DNA from: an uncultured Lachnospiraceae bacterium
GTDB lineage: Bacteria > Bacillota > Clostridia > Lachnospirales > Lachnospiraceae
DNA: 64,000 bases
Assembly: GCA_910586705.1 (NCBI GenBank)
Contig: CAJUJK010000015.1
Span: 35,494-99,493, forward strand
Direction of reading: 5' to 3'
Shown here piece after piece: positions 49,259-57,914 of the stretch (position 1 is its first letter; every line of letters starts with the position of its first letter). Below the pieces are notes generated by a model, which was not told where the DNA came from, ran no database searches, and saw only the letters and a program-made list of their open reading frames with translations. The position numbers and the translations under genes are program-made.

Positions 49259-50347
49259 ATGATATCAAGTCAGATTATTAAGGCGAGTATAGAGGAGCTT
49301 TCGGCGATTTCCAAGGTATCCCTTGCGGTGTGGGATCCGGAGGGAAAGGAGATTGCGGCGACTTTTGAGACAGATGATATTTCCCCGTCGCTGATCTCGG
49401 GCTTTGTGGATTCTCCCGCTGACAGTCAGGTGATCGGGGTGCATCATCTTCTCAAGGTTCTGGATGAAGAGGAAGTGCTTTTTGTTCTGGACGCGAAGGG
49501 CGGCAGCGAAGATACTTACATGATCGGAAGGATTGCGGTCAGCCAGCTTCAGCACTTGATTGTTGCCTACAAAGAGCGGTATGACCGGAATAACTTTTTC
49601 CAGAATCTCCTGCTGGACAATATGCTTCTGGTGGATATCTACAACAGGGCAAAGAAACTGCATATTGAGGCGGCGGTTCCCCGCGCGGTGTTCCTTGTCG
49701 AGACGGATAAGGAGAAGGACGGCACGGCGATGGAACTTCTGAACGGGATGTTCACGTCACAGGTCGGTGATTATATTACGGCGGTTGATGAAAGCAATGT
49801 GATCCTCATCAAATCGCTTGCTCCCGAGGATGGTTATGAGAGGCTGGAACAGATTGCCGATACGATTGCGGATATGATGAACATGGAGGCGATGCTTAAC
49901 GTGCGCGTTGCCTACGGCACGATTGTCGAGGAACTGAAGGAAGTGTCGAAGTCTTACAAAGAAGCGAAAATGGCGCTTGATGTGGGGAAAATTTTCTATG
50001 CGGAGAAAAAGGTGACGGCTTACAACACGCTGGGAATCGGACGTCTGATTTATCAGCTGCCGATCAATCTGTGCAGACTCTTTATCGACGAGATTTTCGG
50101 GTCAAATGTGCCGGCGGAGCTGGATGATGAAACCCTGACGACGATTAACAAGTTCTTCGAGAACAACCTTAATGTGTCTGAGACGTCGAGACAGCTTTTT
50201 GTACACCGCAATACGCTTGTGTACAGAATTGAGAAACTGCAGAAGAGCACGGGACTGGATATCCGTGTCTTTGACGACGCGCTGACATTCAAAATTGCGC
50301 TGATGGTAGTGAACTATATGAGATATCTGGATTCTCTGGATTACTGA
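49259..50347 (+). CDS. CdaR/PucR-type helix-turn-helix regulator
   Basis: About 362 residues. The C-terminal ~60 residues are the PucR/CdaR-type HTH_30 (FENNLNVSETSRQLFVHRNT then LVYRIEKLQKSTGLDIR); the middle (about 150-260) resembles the GGDEF-like fold of CdaR regulators; the N-terminal ~120 residues are a sensor-like domain (SLAVWDPEGKEIAATFE). It probably activates sugar or sugar-acid genes; with the ATPase gene immediately upstream, sugar transport is the likely theme. ATG 49259 has CGGAGG ~6 nt upstream; the longer frame from 49226 lacks one. A hairpin terminator follows. Confidence 0.85.
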   Translation: MISSQIIKASIEELSAISKVSLAVWDPEGKEIAATFETDDISPSLISGFVDSPADSQVIGVHHLLKVLDEEEVLFVLDAKGGSEDTYMIGRIAVSQLQHLIVAYKERYDRNNFFQNLLLDNMLLVDIYNRAKKLHIEAAVPRAVFLVETDKEKDGTAMELLNGMFTSQVGDYITAVDESNVILIKSLAPEDGYERLEQIADTIADMMNMEAMLNVRVAYGTIVEELKEVSKSYKEAKMALDVGKIFYAEKKVTAYNTLGIGRLIYQLPINLCRLFIDEIFGSNVPAELDDETLTTINKFFENNLNVSETSRQLFVHRNTLVYRIEKLQKSTGLDIRVFDDALTFKIALMVVNYMRYLDSLDY

Positions 50348-50371
50348 TGCAAAGAAATATGAAAAAAGGAC

Positions 50372-50403
50372 GAAGGAGCGGCTCGGACGGGCCGCTCTTC
50401 TTT
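50372..50403 (+). terminator. Terminator after the CdaR-type gene
   Basis: GAGCGGC / GCCGCTC stem (loop TCGGACGG) extended by GAA/TTC with one bulge; short T-tract. Confidence 0.7.
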
Positions 50404-50511
50404 GCGTTCCGGGTTCTATTTTAAATCATGCGCGCATATATATGAACAGAAGAATATAAATCTGTGATTTGCGCCGTCTGGTCGCACGGGCGCTCCGAAA
50501 CGGAGGTTATT

Positions 50512-51531
50512 ATGTATCAGAAAGAAATCATATATTTGGGCTTGTACAAGGACGGGGACCGTCTGGGGAGCGCAGGCTTTCTGAAGGTGGAAAAACGGGA
50601 CAAGGAGGGGAACCTTTCGCTGGTGGTCAAAAACGTGCCCCACTCCATAAACGGGAAGTACCCGGTGCGGTATTACAGCGGCTCGGACTGGAAAGAGGCG
50701 GACGGTATTACGGTGCGGGAAGGCGGCGGACAGTGGGAAACGCAGGAGCCGGATTCTCTGGAGCAGGTGCGCCTGCAGATCATGCTGCCCGGCGGGTATC
50801 TGGTGGAGGGAGCCAGTAAGGCGGCTGCGGGACAGGCGGCTACAGTGAAAGAGGAGAAGAAGCAGGATGTACAGCAGCCGCTTGCATCACCGCGGGATGA
50901 TAGCACCGCGGAAGGGACCGTGCCAGCGCAGGAAGAGATGGCTGCTGTGTATGTCAGGCCGGTGCCGGAACAGTCTGCCGCGGCGAAGCCTGTCATGCCA
51001 GAGCCGGAGCGGGACTTGCGGGAGCTGACAGAATCTCTGGAAGAGGAGGCTGCTGCCGCAAAGCCGCCTGTGCCGGAACCACAAAAAATAGAGCGCATTG
51101 TGGTGCAGAAACGGGGCGGCAGGGCGAGCGGCGCTGCTGCGGAGCAGGCGCAGAAACCCTTGATGGCGGATGCCCTTGTCATAGAGGGATTAAAGGAAGA
51201 TAAGTGGGAGCAGATTCTGGACACTTACGACAATATCCATCCCTACGGCGACGGACGCGTCTATGTGAAACTGGAGCCGACGGACTTTATCATCATGTCA
51301 GGGAAATACCAGCATCTGGTGAACAACAGCTTTTTGCTGCACGGATTTTATAATTACCGGCATGTGATTTTGGGAAAAGAGGGAGAGGCATATTATCTGG
51401 GCGTTCCCGGCGTTTTTTATGAAAGGGAAAAGATGGTGGCGCTGATGTTCGGCTTTGAGGCGTTCGAGTGTGGGAGCGGCGAATCGAAACCGGGCGAGTT
51501 CGGGTATTATCTGAGGAAGGTGGAACTGTGA
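50512..51531 (+). CDS. Lachnospiraceae-type hypothetical protein (DUF6128-like)
   Basis: 339 residues, no signal peptide or membrane helix. The N-terminal ~105 residues form a beta-rich domain (IIYLGLYKDGDRLGSAGFLK, then YPVRYYSGSDW); the middle (~107-225) is a low-complexity Ala/Glu/Pro/Lys linker; the C-terminal ~115 residues are a second folded domain (WEQILDTYDNIHPYGDGRVY, YQHLVNNSFLLHGFYNYRHV). I associate the layout with an uncharacterised Lachnospiraceae family (DUF6128), from memory. Function unknown; cytosolic. ATG 50512 is set by GGAGG. Confidence 0.75.
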   Translation: MYQKEIIYLGLYKDGDRLGSAGFLKVEKRDKEGNLSLVVKNVPHSINGKYPVRYYSGSDWKEADGITVREGGGQWETQEPDSLEQVRLQIMLPGGYLVEGASKAAAGQAATVKEEKKQDVQQPLASPRDDSTAEGTVPAQEEMAAVYVRPVPEQSAAAKPVMPEPERDLRELTESLEEEAAAAKPPVPEPQKIERIVVQKRGGRASGAAAEQAQKPLMADALVIEGLKEDKWEQILDTYDNIHPYGDGRVYVKLEPTDFIIMSGKYQHLVNNSFLLHGFYNYRHVILGKEGEAYYLGVPGVFYEREKMVALMFGFEAFECGSGESKPGEFGYYLRKVEL

Positions 51532-51597
51532 CGGATTTGCCGGCAGTCCGTCGTCTTGGCGTGGCTGCCGGCAGGGGAAACGGGTGACAAAGAACGC

Positions 51598-52536
51598 TCA
51601 GACACCCTCGCAGTCGAACGGTGGAATAAAACTTTCCGCGGCTGTTTCGCCTTCCTGGATAAAGCCGTTTTCGATGCCGATGCGGATGGCGAAGTCAACG
51701 ATCCGCCCATACTCTTTGTCGGATATCCGCCGGTTCAGCGGGGGGATCCCGGAAACCTGCGAGAGCGGTGTGTACTGGTTCATAATGCTGACATATATGT
51801 CATTTTTGAAGGTTTCATGGAGAAAGCGGAGGATCCGGCGGCTGTCTTTGCCACAGCCGGGCAAAAGCAGATGGCGCACAATCACGCCCCGCAGCATCAG
51901 CGAATCCTCCCCGTCCGCAAAAACGGGAGCGCCGGTCTGGCGGATCATTTCGGCGATGGCGGCGGACGCCGTTTCAAAGTAATCCGGCGCGTGGGAATAG
52001 CTTTCGCTTAAGGCGGTGTCAAAGTATTTCAGATCGGGAAGATAAATGTCGATCAGCCCTTCCAGTCTGTGGAGCGTTTCCACTTTTTCGTAGGCGGAAG
52101 TATTATAGATGACGGGGATGGAAAGTCCCTGTTTTTTTGCTGTCTGTAATGCGATTATGATCTGCGGGACAAAGTGGGCGGGCGTCACGAGATTGATATT
52201 GTGCGCCCTCCTTTCCTGCAGTTCCAGAAAGATATCGGACAGGCGGGATGCTGTGATCTCACGCCCTTTTCCCTGTGCAATCTCATGGTTCTGGCAGTAC
52301 ACGCAGCGGAGGTTGCAGCCGCTGAAAAAAACAGCGCCGGAACCGTTTTTGCCGGACAGGCATGGCTCTTCCCAGAAATGGAGCGACGCCCTCGCGGCTG
52401 AGAGTCTCGCAGTCTGTCCGCAGTAACCGGTTTCACCGGCGTTTCTGTTTACGTGGCATTCCCTCGGGCAGAGTGTGCAGTCCGACAGTTCCAGCCATGT
52501 TTCATTTTCGTAAATTGACTGATCGGTATCTTTCAT
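51598..52536 (-). CDS. Radical SAM protein, PflA-like activating enzyme
   Basis: 312 residues. The 4Fe-4S/SAM motif CxxxCxxC is present in SGCNLRCVYCQN (~73-84), preceded by four more Cys (CTLCPRECHVN and GYCG, ~20-40) as in the COG1313 group of uncharacterised pyruvate-formate-lyase-activating-enzyme homologues. TIM-barrel segments such as IPVIYNTSAYE and IDIYLPDLKYFD follow. It probably generates a glycyl or other radical on an unknown partner; no glycyl-radical enzyme is adjacent. It lies downstream of and on the same strand as the SRP RNA, 52 nt away with no obvious terminator between. Confidence 0.88.
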   Translation of the reverse strand: MKDTDQSIYENETWLELSDCTLCPRECHVNRNAGETGYCGQTARLSAARASLHFWEEPCLSGKNGSGAVFFSGCNLRCVYCQNHEIAQGKGREITASRLSDIFLELQERRAHNINLVTPAHFVPQIIIALQTAKKQGLSIPVIYNTSAYEKVETLHRLEGLIDIYLPDLKYFDTALSESYSHAPDYFETASAAIAEMIRQTGAPVFADGEDSLMLRGVIVRHLLLPGCGKDSRRILRFLHETFKNDIYVSIMNQYTPLSQVSGIPPLNRRISDKEYGRIVDFAIRIGIENGFIQEGETAAESFIPPFDCEGV

Positions 52537-52587
52537 TTCTTCTTTTCCATCATGGTGAGTATGCGGCGGAAATATGCCTTGAAATTC

Positions 52588-52855
52588 AAAACCGTGCGCT
52601 TTATGTCGAATCGTAACCCATGTACGTTACCTTTACAGTTAACTCCGCCAGGCACCCTCACGGCACATGAAAGGTTCCACTTAGTGCTGCTGTGTTCCCA
52701 CCCTGACACGGTTCATGGATTCTCATTGCGCAAGACCCAAACTTCAACGCCACTTATAAAGGGCAGCTACGCAAGCGCAGACCCTCGATAAAGCATCACC
52801 CCCACTAGAGCGGATTGTGGGTACAGGGCACCGCTAACGCCCCGGCTGCACGGTC
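52588..52855 (-). ncRNA. ffs: Signal recognition particle RNA (large bacterial type)
   Basis: About 268 nt. Read on the minus strand it has the Firmicute SRP RNA layout: 5' GACCGTGC paired with 3' GCGCACGGT, the Alu-domain segment GCGGTGCCCTGTAC and AATCCGCT, and the S-domain helix 8 core ATGAACCGTGTCAGG ... AGCAGCACTAAGTGG ... ATGTGCCGTGAGGGTGCC that binds Ffh. The tetraloop region reads GGGAACACAGCA rather than the commoner GGAAGGAAGCA. It targets nascent membrane proteins to SecYEG. Its own strong promoter lies just upstream. Confidence 0.95.
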
Positions 52856-52860
52856 TAATC

Positions 52861-52889
52861 AGTATACTGTTTTTTTGAAAGTTTGTCAA
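52861..52889 (-). promoter_or_regulatory. Promoter of SRP RNA
   Basis: On the minus strand: TTGACA (52889-52884), 17-nt spacer, TATACT (52866-52861), six bases before the mature RNA 5' end. Near-perfect consensus as expected for a stable RNA. Confidence 0.9.
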
Positions 52890-53076
52890 CTTTTCATCGC
52901 TTTCGGATGTCCCGGTGTGCCCATGGTGATCTGACAAGAATTGGCAAATATTCACATGACAAGGTATTTTAGGGCAGGGCATTGCTCTTTTATAATGATT
53001 AGGGATGGGATATTAAAAAAATATTGCACCATTTTGCAATATTGACACTTATAAGTCCCGGCTTGTACATGGTAGG

Positions 53077-53980
53077 ATGAAGGTGTTGAAAACGAAGAAA
53101 CAATCCGTGGGCGCTGGTGGGAACGGCACAGTCGGAGAGCGCCTCCACAGAGCAGCTGTTTGCAATCAGTGAAAATCTTCTGGAGCACAGCGGGCAGATG
53201 ATAGATAAATCGGAGCAAAGCCGGAAAAATCTGATGAATCTAGAAGAAAGCAGCCGTAATATGGAACTCAAGATGCAGGATGTCAATCGTATTTCCAAAG
53301 AGCTGACTGATATTTCCGTGTCAAACGGACAATCGTTGAATCATCTTATGGGTATGAGTCAGGATGTGGAGAAATCCACGGGCAAAACAAAGGAGGTCAC
53401 GGATAAACTGCTGACGGAGTCGGGAGAGATTGGAGCGACTCTGGATATCATTAATGAGATAGCGGAATCCATCAATCTTCTGGCGCTGAATGCTTCCATT
53501 GAGGCGGCGCGCGCCGGGGAGGCAGGGCGTGGATTTGCCGTTGTCGCGCAGGAAGTCGGGCACCTTGCGGATAATACGAAAGAGTCCCTGCAGAAGGTTG
53601 GCGAGGTGGTAAGCCGCGTGCAGATGGGTACACATAATGTATCCGAATTTATGAGTCAGAATGCACAGCAGCTTTTGAATCAGAACAGGGTTATTCAGGA
53701 AACGGTGGAAGGCGTCCGGACCATGATGGATCTGCTGGAGAAGTCTGTGCAGGCGATTGAGGAGGCTGAGGACATCCGGGTGATACAGAGCGGTGTGATT
53801 CGGGGAACGGTTGAGATCAATGAGGACATTGCGGGGCGCATCCAGTCAGAAAACGAGGAATTTACCAATATTGCAAGTATGGTGCAGAGCAGCAGGGAGG
53901 AAATCATGGAATTGTCCGGGCAGGTGGACACCATCAATTCGATGGTGGAAGAACTGGAGAAACTGCTGGTGACGGAATAA
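53077..53980 (+). pseudogene. Cytosolic MCP signalling-domain gene, apparently frameshifted near its start
   Basis: Residues from about 53105 onward read as a soluble MCP: coiled coil, tip NLLALNASIEAARAGEAG, and a C-terminal arm. In that frame there is no ATG or ribosome site; the first candidate is GTG 53117. One frame over, ATG 53077 or GTG 53083 (AGGA 5 nt upstream) starts LKTKKQSVG and then hits a stop after 31 codons. A single-base indel near 53105-53115 would join the two into a ~300-residue protein without membrane anchor, a known type. TTGACA at 53042 supports transcription of this region. Either a real frameshift, a sequencing error, or a GTG-started short protein. Confidence 0.6.
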
Positions 53981-54009
53981 ACAGGGCGGGAATTTTCCTG
54001 CGTGCAGAC

Positions 54010-54039
54010 AAAAAGCCGAAGCGGAAGCTTCGGCTTTTT
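54010..54039. terminator. Bidirectional terminator between MCP remnant and tRNA-Ser
   Basis: 12-bp stem AAAAAGCCGAAG / CTTCGGCTTTTT, U-rich on both strands; serves the MCP gene and the minus-strand tRNA. Confidence 0.92.
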
Positions 54040-54041
54040 AG

Positions 54042-54127
54042 CGGAGACGGAGGGATTCGAACCCTCGTGCCCCGGAGGGCTAACGCATTTCGAGTGCGCC
54101 CCGTTATGACCACTTCGATACGTCTCC
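54042..54127 (-). tRNA. tRNA-Ser (anticodon CGA)
   Basis: 86 nt on the minus strand. Acceptor GGAGACG/CGTCTCC with discriminator G; anticodon loop CTCGAAA gives CGA (reads UCG); a long variable arm typical of Ser tRNAs (GCCCTCCGGGGC); T-loop GGTTCGAATCC. CCA is not encoded. It lies just upstream of tadA in the classic Firmicute tRNA-Ser/tadA neighbourhood, but on the opposite strand. Confidence 0.95.
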
Positions 54128-54247
54128 ATACGAATTAAATTATAAGTTGAAATGAAATTCTTGTCTACTGTTTTTTCATATTTCACAGATAATTCTTTTT
54201 CGGTGCGAAATCTTTTTTGTGTCCTGAATATGGTACGTGTGGTAAAA

Positions 54248-54319
54248 TATAATAGTGTGAGAAGCATTTCTAAAGCACAGCAGCAAAGGCTGCCTCGTTA
54301 AGAACTACTAAGTCTCACA
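54248..54319 (+). other. Promoter -10 and structured leader of tadA
   Basis: TATAAT (54248-54253; -35 weak). Transcription would begin near 54258, where TGTGAGA (54256-54262) pairs with TCTCACA (54313-54319). Enclosed is GCAGC/GCTGC (54280-54293) and unpaired A/C-rich joints. The closing stem ends 5 nt before the GGGGAGG ribosome site. I recognise no known riboswitch class. Confidence 0.45.
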
Positions 54320-54332
54320 TGGGGAGGACAGC

Positions 54333-54845
54333 ATGACGCAGGATGAAAAGTATATGAAAGAAGCCATAAAGCAGGCGAAAAAGGCATATGCACTCGGGGA
54401 AGTGCCGATTGGCTGTGTGATCGTGTATCAGGACAAGATCATCGGCAGGGGATATAACCGGCGCAATACGGACAGGAATACGCTGGCGCACGCGGAGATT
54501 ACCGCGATCAATAAAGCCAGCCGTGCGATGAAGGACTGGCGGCTTGAGGAGTGTACGCTCTACGTGACGCTGGAGCCATGCCAGATGTGCGCGGGGGCGA
54601 TTGTGCAGGCGCGGGTGACGGAGACGGTGATCGGCGCTATGAATCCGAAGGCAGGCTGTGGCGGTTCGATCTTAAATATTCTGGAGATGCAGGAGTTCAA
54701 CCATCAGGTGATTGTGCGCCGGGGCGTTCTGGAGGAGGAATGCCAGTTGATTTTGAAGCGTTTTTTTCAGGAGCTGCGGGAGAGAAACCGGATAGAAAAG
54801 CAGCAGCGCAGGGAAAAGCAGGCGGATGTGAACGAAATACCTTGA
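54333..54845 (+). CDS. tadA: tRNA-specific adenosine deaminase
   Basis: 170 residues of the zinc cytidine-deaminase fold. Zinc ligands and catalytic Glu are in LAHAEITAI (HAE) and EPCQMCAGAIVQA (PCxxC). It converts A34 to inosine in tRNA-Arg(ACG). GGGGAGG lies upstream. The Lys/Arg/Gln-rich C-terminal tail is longer than usual. The last base pairs of the gene overlap the -35 box of the next promoter. Confidence 0.95.
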   Translation: MTQDEKYMKEAIKQAKKAYALGEVPIGCVIVYQDKIIGRGYNRRNTDRNTLAHAEITAINKASRAMKDWRLEECTLYVTLEPCQMCAGAIVQARVTETVIGAMNPKAGCGGSILNILEMQEFNHQVIVRRGVLEEECQLILKRFFQELRERNRIEKQQRREKQADVNEIP

Positions 54846-54870
54846 CCGGGTTTTCCGCATTTACTATAAT
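54842..54870 (+). promoter_or_regulatory. Promoter for the small ORF and pfkA
   Basis: TTGACC (54842-54847), 17-nt spacer, TATAAT (54865-54870). The -35 box covers the tadA stop codon, so pfkA can be expressed separately from tadA. Confidence 0.75.
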
Positions 54871-54921
54871 TATCTTAAAGTGGAAAGTCCAGAAGGAGGA
54901 ATGGCGATAGAGGCTATGGAT

Positions 54922-55068
54922 ATGACAGAAAAAGAAAGAGCGGATACAAAGATGGCTACTTTATATGAGATAAGATTAATGATTACAAACGGAGATAAGA
55001 AAGAATATACGGCGGATGAAATTGTGGAATTACTGGACAAGATAGCAATGGCGAAAGATCAAAAATAA
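54922..55068 (+). CDS. Small conserved-looking hypothetical protein
   Basis: About 48 residues from ATG 54922 (AGAGG 8 nt upstream). ATG 54901 is the other choice; its AAGGAGG is only 1 nt away. ATG 54880 would be almost leaderless given the promoter. Sequence is charged (TEKERADTKMATLYEIRLMI, then ADEIVELLDKIAMAK), predicted helical, soluble. No family recognised. It is 29 nt upstream of pfkA on the same transcript, so it may be coupled to it. Confidence 0.6.
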   Translation: MTEKERADTKMATLYEIRLMITNGDKKEYTADEIVELLDKIAMAKDQK

Positions 55069-55097
55069 AAAATGTGGGAAGATAAGGAGGAATCGTA

Positions 55098-56171
55098 ATG
55101 AAGAGAATCGGAATGTTGACCAGTGGTGGAGATTGTCAGGCGTTAAACGCTGCTATGAGAGGTGTTGTTAAGTGCCTTTCCTGCAGTAGTGAGGACGTGG
55201 AGATTTATGGATTTCTGGATGGCTATAAGGGAATGATTTACGGGGATTTCCGAATTTTGACAGGGCACGATTTCGCGGGCATTCTGACGAAGGGCGGCAC
55301 CATTCTCGGCAGCTCCAGAACTCCTTTTAAGCTGATGCGTGAGCCGGATGAAAACGGGCTGGATAAAGTGGAGGCGATGAAGCAGAATTATTATAAGCTG
55401 AAACTGGACTGCATGGTAATCCTTGGCGGCAACGGCACCCATAAGACAGCGAATATGCTCCGCGAGGAGGGGCTGAATGTCATCACGCTGCCTAAGACCA
55501 TAGACAATGACCTGTGGGGAACAGATATGACTTTCGGTTTCCAGAGCGCGGTCAATATTGCGACGGACTGCATTGACTGTATTCATACCACGGCGTCCTC
55601 ACATGGACGTATCTTCATTGTGGAAGTTATGGGACATAAGGTGGGCTGGCTTACGCTGAATGCCGGCATCGCAGGCGGTGCGGATATCATCCTGATTCCT
55701 GAAATTCCTTATGACATTGACAGCGTGATCAAGGCGATCAAGGCGCGCTCGCAGAGAGGATCCCGCTTTACCATTATGGCGGTGGCTGAGGGCGCGATCT
55801 CCAAGGAGGACGCGAAACTTTCCAAGAAAGAATTAAAGGAGAAAATGAAGAATTATCCTTACCCTTCTGTTTCCTATGAAATTGCGGATAAGATTATGAA
55901 AAAGACCGGCATGGATGTGCGCGTTACGGTTCCGGGTCATACGCAGCGCGGCGGAAGTCCCTGTCCTTATGACAGAGTGTTCGCTACCAGACTGGGCGCG
56001 GAGGCAGGCAAATTGATTCTGCAGGGCGAGTACGGGTTCATGGTTGGTTATAAAAACAGAGAGATCGTGAGGGTGCCGCTTGAGGAAGTGGCAGGCAAGC
56101 TGAAAATGGTATCACCTGATGCCACCATTGTTCAGGAGGCGAAGATGGTGGGTATCAGTTTCGGAGATTAG
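55098..56171 (+). CDS. pfkA: 6-phosphofructokinase
   Basis: 357 residues of the PFK family: TSGGDCQALNAAMRG at the N-terminus, nucleotide-site GGNGTHKTA (~112), substrate loop PKTIDND (~134) with the catalytic Asp, MGHKVGWL and GHTQRGGSP. The GGNGT form keeps Gly where PPi-dependent enzymes have Asp, favouring ATP as donor, while PKTIDND and the extra length over E. coli PfkA (320 aa) match the group III, mixed-substrate and weakly regulated PFKs. It phosphorylates fructose-6-phosphate in glycolysis. AAGGAGG lies upstream. It is placed between tadA and dnaX, which are usually neighbours. Confidence 0.93.
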   Translation: MKRIGMLTSGGDCQALNAAMRGVVKCLSCSSEDVEIYGFLDGYKGMIYGDFRILTGHDFAGILTKGGTILGSSRTPFKLMREPDENGLDKVEAMKQNYYKLKLDCMVILGGNGTHKTANMLREEGLNVITLPKTIDNDLWGTDMTFGFQSAVNIATDCIDCIHTTASSHGRIFIVEVMGHKVGWLTLNAGIAGGADIILIPEIPYDIDSVIKAIKARSQRGSRFTIMAVAEGAISKEDAKLSKKELKEKMKNYPYPSVSYEIADKIMKKTGMDVRVTVPGHTQRGGSPCPYDRVFATRLGAEAGKLILQGEYGFMVGYKNREIVRVPLEEVAGKLKMVSPDATIVQEAKMVGISFGD

Positions 56172-56246
56172 CTGCTGTCCACGCCATATCCGATTGTGGT
56201 ACAATTAGGTTTGTTCAAGGCGTAAACAGCAGCAACAGATGCACAC

Positions 56247-56270
56247 AAAATGCCGAAAAGCAGGCATTTT
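56247..56270 (+). terminator. Terminator after pfkA
   Basis: 8-bp stem AAAATGCC / GGCATTTT. A second small palindrome CATGCA/TGCATG (about 56289-56304) lies in the remaining leader of dnaX. Confidence 0.65.
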
Positions 56271-56336
56271 GGCGCTGACTCCGACACCATGCAGCAAGTG
56301 CATGGCGCGGTGTGAACGATAACGGAGATTAACTTC

Positions 56337-57896
56337 ATGTCATATACAGCACTGTATCGTAAGTTCCGCCCGGGCCACTTTGAGGATGTCAAGGGGCAGG
56401 AGCATATAGTGACCACCCTGCAGAACCAGATCAAGGCGGACCGTATCGGTCACGCGTATCTCTTCTGCGGGACGAGGGGAACAGGAAAGACTTCCATAGC
56501 GAAAATATTTGCGCGGGCGGTGAACTGCGAGAACCCTGTGGAGGGGAGTCCATGTGGGGAATGTGCGAGCTGTAAGGCGATTGCGGCGGGCGTTAGTATG
56601 AATGTGATTGAGATTGACGCCGCCTCCAACAATGGCGTTGACAATATCCGTGAGATTGTGGATGAGGTGTCCTATTCTCCGGCGGAGGGACGGTTTAAAG
56701 TTTATATTATCGACGAGGTGCATATGCTCTCCATCGGCGCTTTTAACGCGCTGTTAAAGACGCTGGAAGAGCCGCCCTCCTATGTGATTTTTATTCTGGC
56801 GACCACCGAGGTGCACAAGATACCGATTACCATACTTTCCCGCTGTCAGCGGTATGATTTCCGCCGGATTTCGATTGAGACGATTGCGGGGAGACTGCGG
56901 GAACTGATGGAAAAAGAACAGGTGCAGGTGGAGGAGAAGGCGCTCCGCTATATTGCAAAGACGGCGGACGGCTCCATGCGTGACGCGCTGAGCCTGCTGG
57001 ATCAGTGCATTGCCTTTCATTTCGGGCAGGAACTGACTTACGATAAAGCGCTTGATGTTCTCGGCGCGGTGGACACGGAAGTATTCAGCAGGCTTCTGCG
57101 CCATGTGATCGGGCGGGAAGTGACCGGGTGTATCGGGCTTTTGGAAGAAATTGTCATGCAGGGGCGGGAACTTTCGCAGTTTGTGACAGATTTCACATGG
57201 TATCTGAGAAATCTTCTTCTGCTGCAGTCGTCCGACGACATAGAGGATATCATAGATGTGTCTTCCGATAACCTGCTTCGCCTGAAGGAGGAGTCGGGGA
57301 TGCTGGAGCCGGAGACGCTTATGCGCTACATCCGCATTTTTTCTGAGCTTTCCGGGCAGATCAAATATGCGCCGCAGAAGAGAATCCTAATTGAGATTGC
57401 GCTGATCAAACTTTGCAGACCCGATATGGAACGGGATATCAGCTCCGTGGCGGAGCGGGTCAGAGTGATAGAGGAACAGCTGGAAAACGGCGTCGTGGCT
57501 GTGGCGGCTGCAGGCGCAGGGGATAGCGCGCCGGCGCCCGTCCCTGCGAAAGACCGCCCGCCTCTGCCGAAGGCGATTCCAGAGGATGTGCAGGCGGCGG
57601 TGGAGCGGTGGCATGATATTGTGTCATATGCGGATATGCCCATGAAACTGTATCTGAAAGAAGCGCGCTTAAGTCTGGGCGGGGACAGCCGGCTGCTGGT
57701 GGTTGTGGAGGACGGTCTTGCCTCCGATTATTTTTTGCGGCAGGAAGGACATAAGGAACTGCTGGAGCAGATGCTGGCGGACATGACGGGCAGACAGATT
57801 GACGTGACGGTGCAGACGGTGCCGGACAAGGAAACTTTTGAGCAGAGCTATGTGGATTTGTCACAGCTGATCCATATGGAAATAGAGGAAGAATAG
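56337..57896 (+). CDS. dnaX: DNA polymerase III subunit gamma/tau
   Basis: 519 residues. AAA+ clamp-loader ATPase: YRKFRPGHFEDVKGQEH, Walker A GTRGTGKTSIAK (~45), the four-Cys zinc module (CENPVEGSPCGECASC), Walker B IIDEVHMLS and the SRC-type sensor ILSRCQRYDF. The C-terminal third is a diverged tau-like region after an Ala/Pro linker. It loads the beta clamp at the replication fork. First gene of the conserved dnaX-ybaB-recR group. No A-rich slippery heptamer was noticed. Confidence 0.95.
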   Translation: MSYTALYRKFRPGHFEDVKGQEHIVTTLQNQIKADRIGHAYLFCGTRGTGKTSIAKIFARAVNCENPVEGSPCGECASCKAIAAGVSMNVIEIDAASNNGVDNIREIVDEVSYSPAEGRFKVYIIDEVHMLSIGAFNALLKTLEEPPSYVIFILATTEVHKIPITILSRCQRYDFRRISIETIAGRLRELMEKEQVQVEEKALRYIAKTADGSMRDALSLLDQCIAFHFGQELTYDKALDVLGAVDTEVFSRLLRHVIGREVTGCIGLLEEIVMQGRELSQFVTDFTWYLRNLLLLQSSDDIEDIIDVSSDNLLRLKEESGMLEPETLMRYIRIFSELSGQIKYAPQKRILIEIALIKLCRPDMERDISSVAERVRVIEEQLENGVVAVAAAGAGDSAPAPVPAKDRPPLPKAIPEDVQAAVERWHDIVSYADMPMKLYLKEARLSLGGDSRLLVVVEDGLASDYFLRQEGHKELLEQMLADMTGRQIDVTVQTVPDKETFEQSYVDLSQLIHMEIEEE

Positions 57897-57914
57897 GAAA
57901 GGAAAATAGAAAAC

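Noticed and set aside
52552..53298. Several short open frames on both strands
   Set aside because: They overlap the SRP RNA gene, its promoter or the MCP body; RNA structure explains the sequence.
55098..56171. PPi-dependent phosphofructokinase
   Set aside because: The nucleotide loop reads GGNGT, keeping Gly where PPi enzymes have Asp; ATP-dependent group III PFK is more likely.
56337..57896. Programmed frameshift in dnaX producing a short gamma form
   Set aside because: I did not find an A-rich slippery heptamer in the gene; no basis to propose it.
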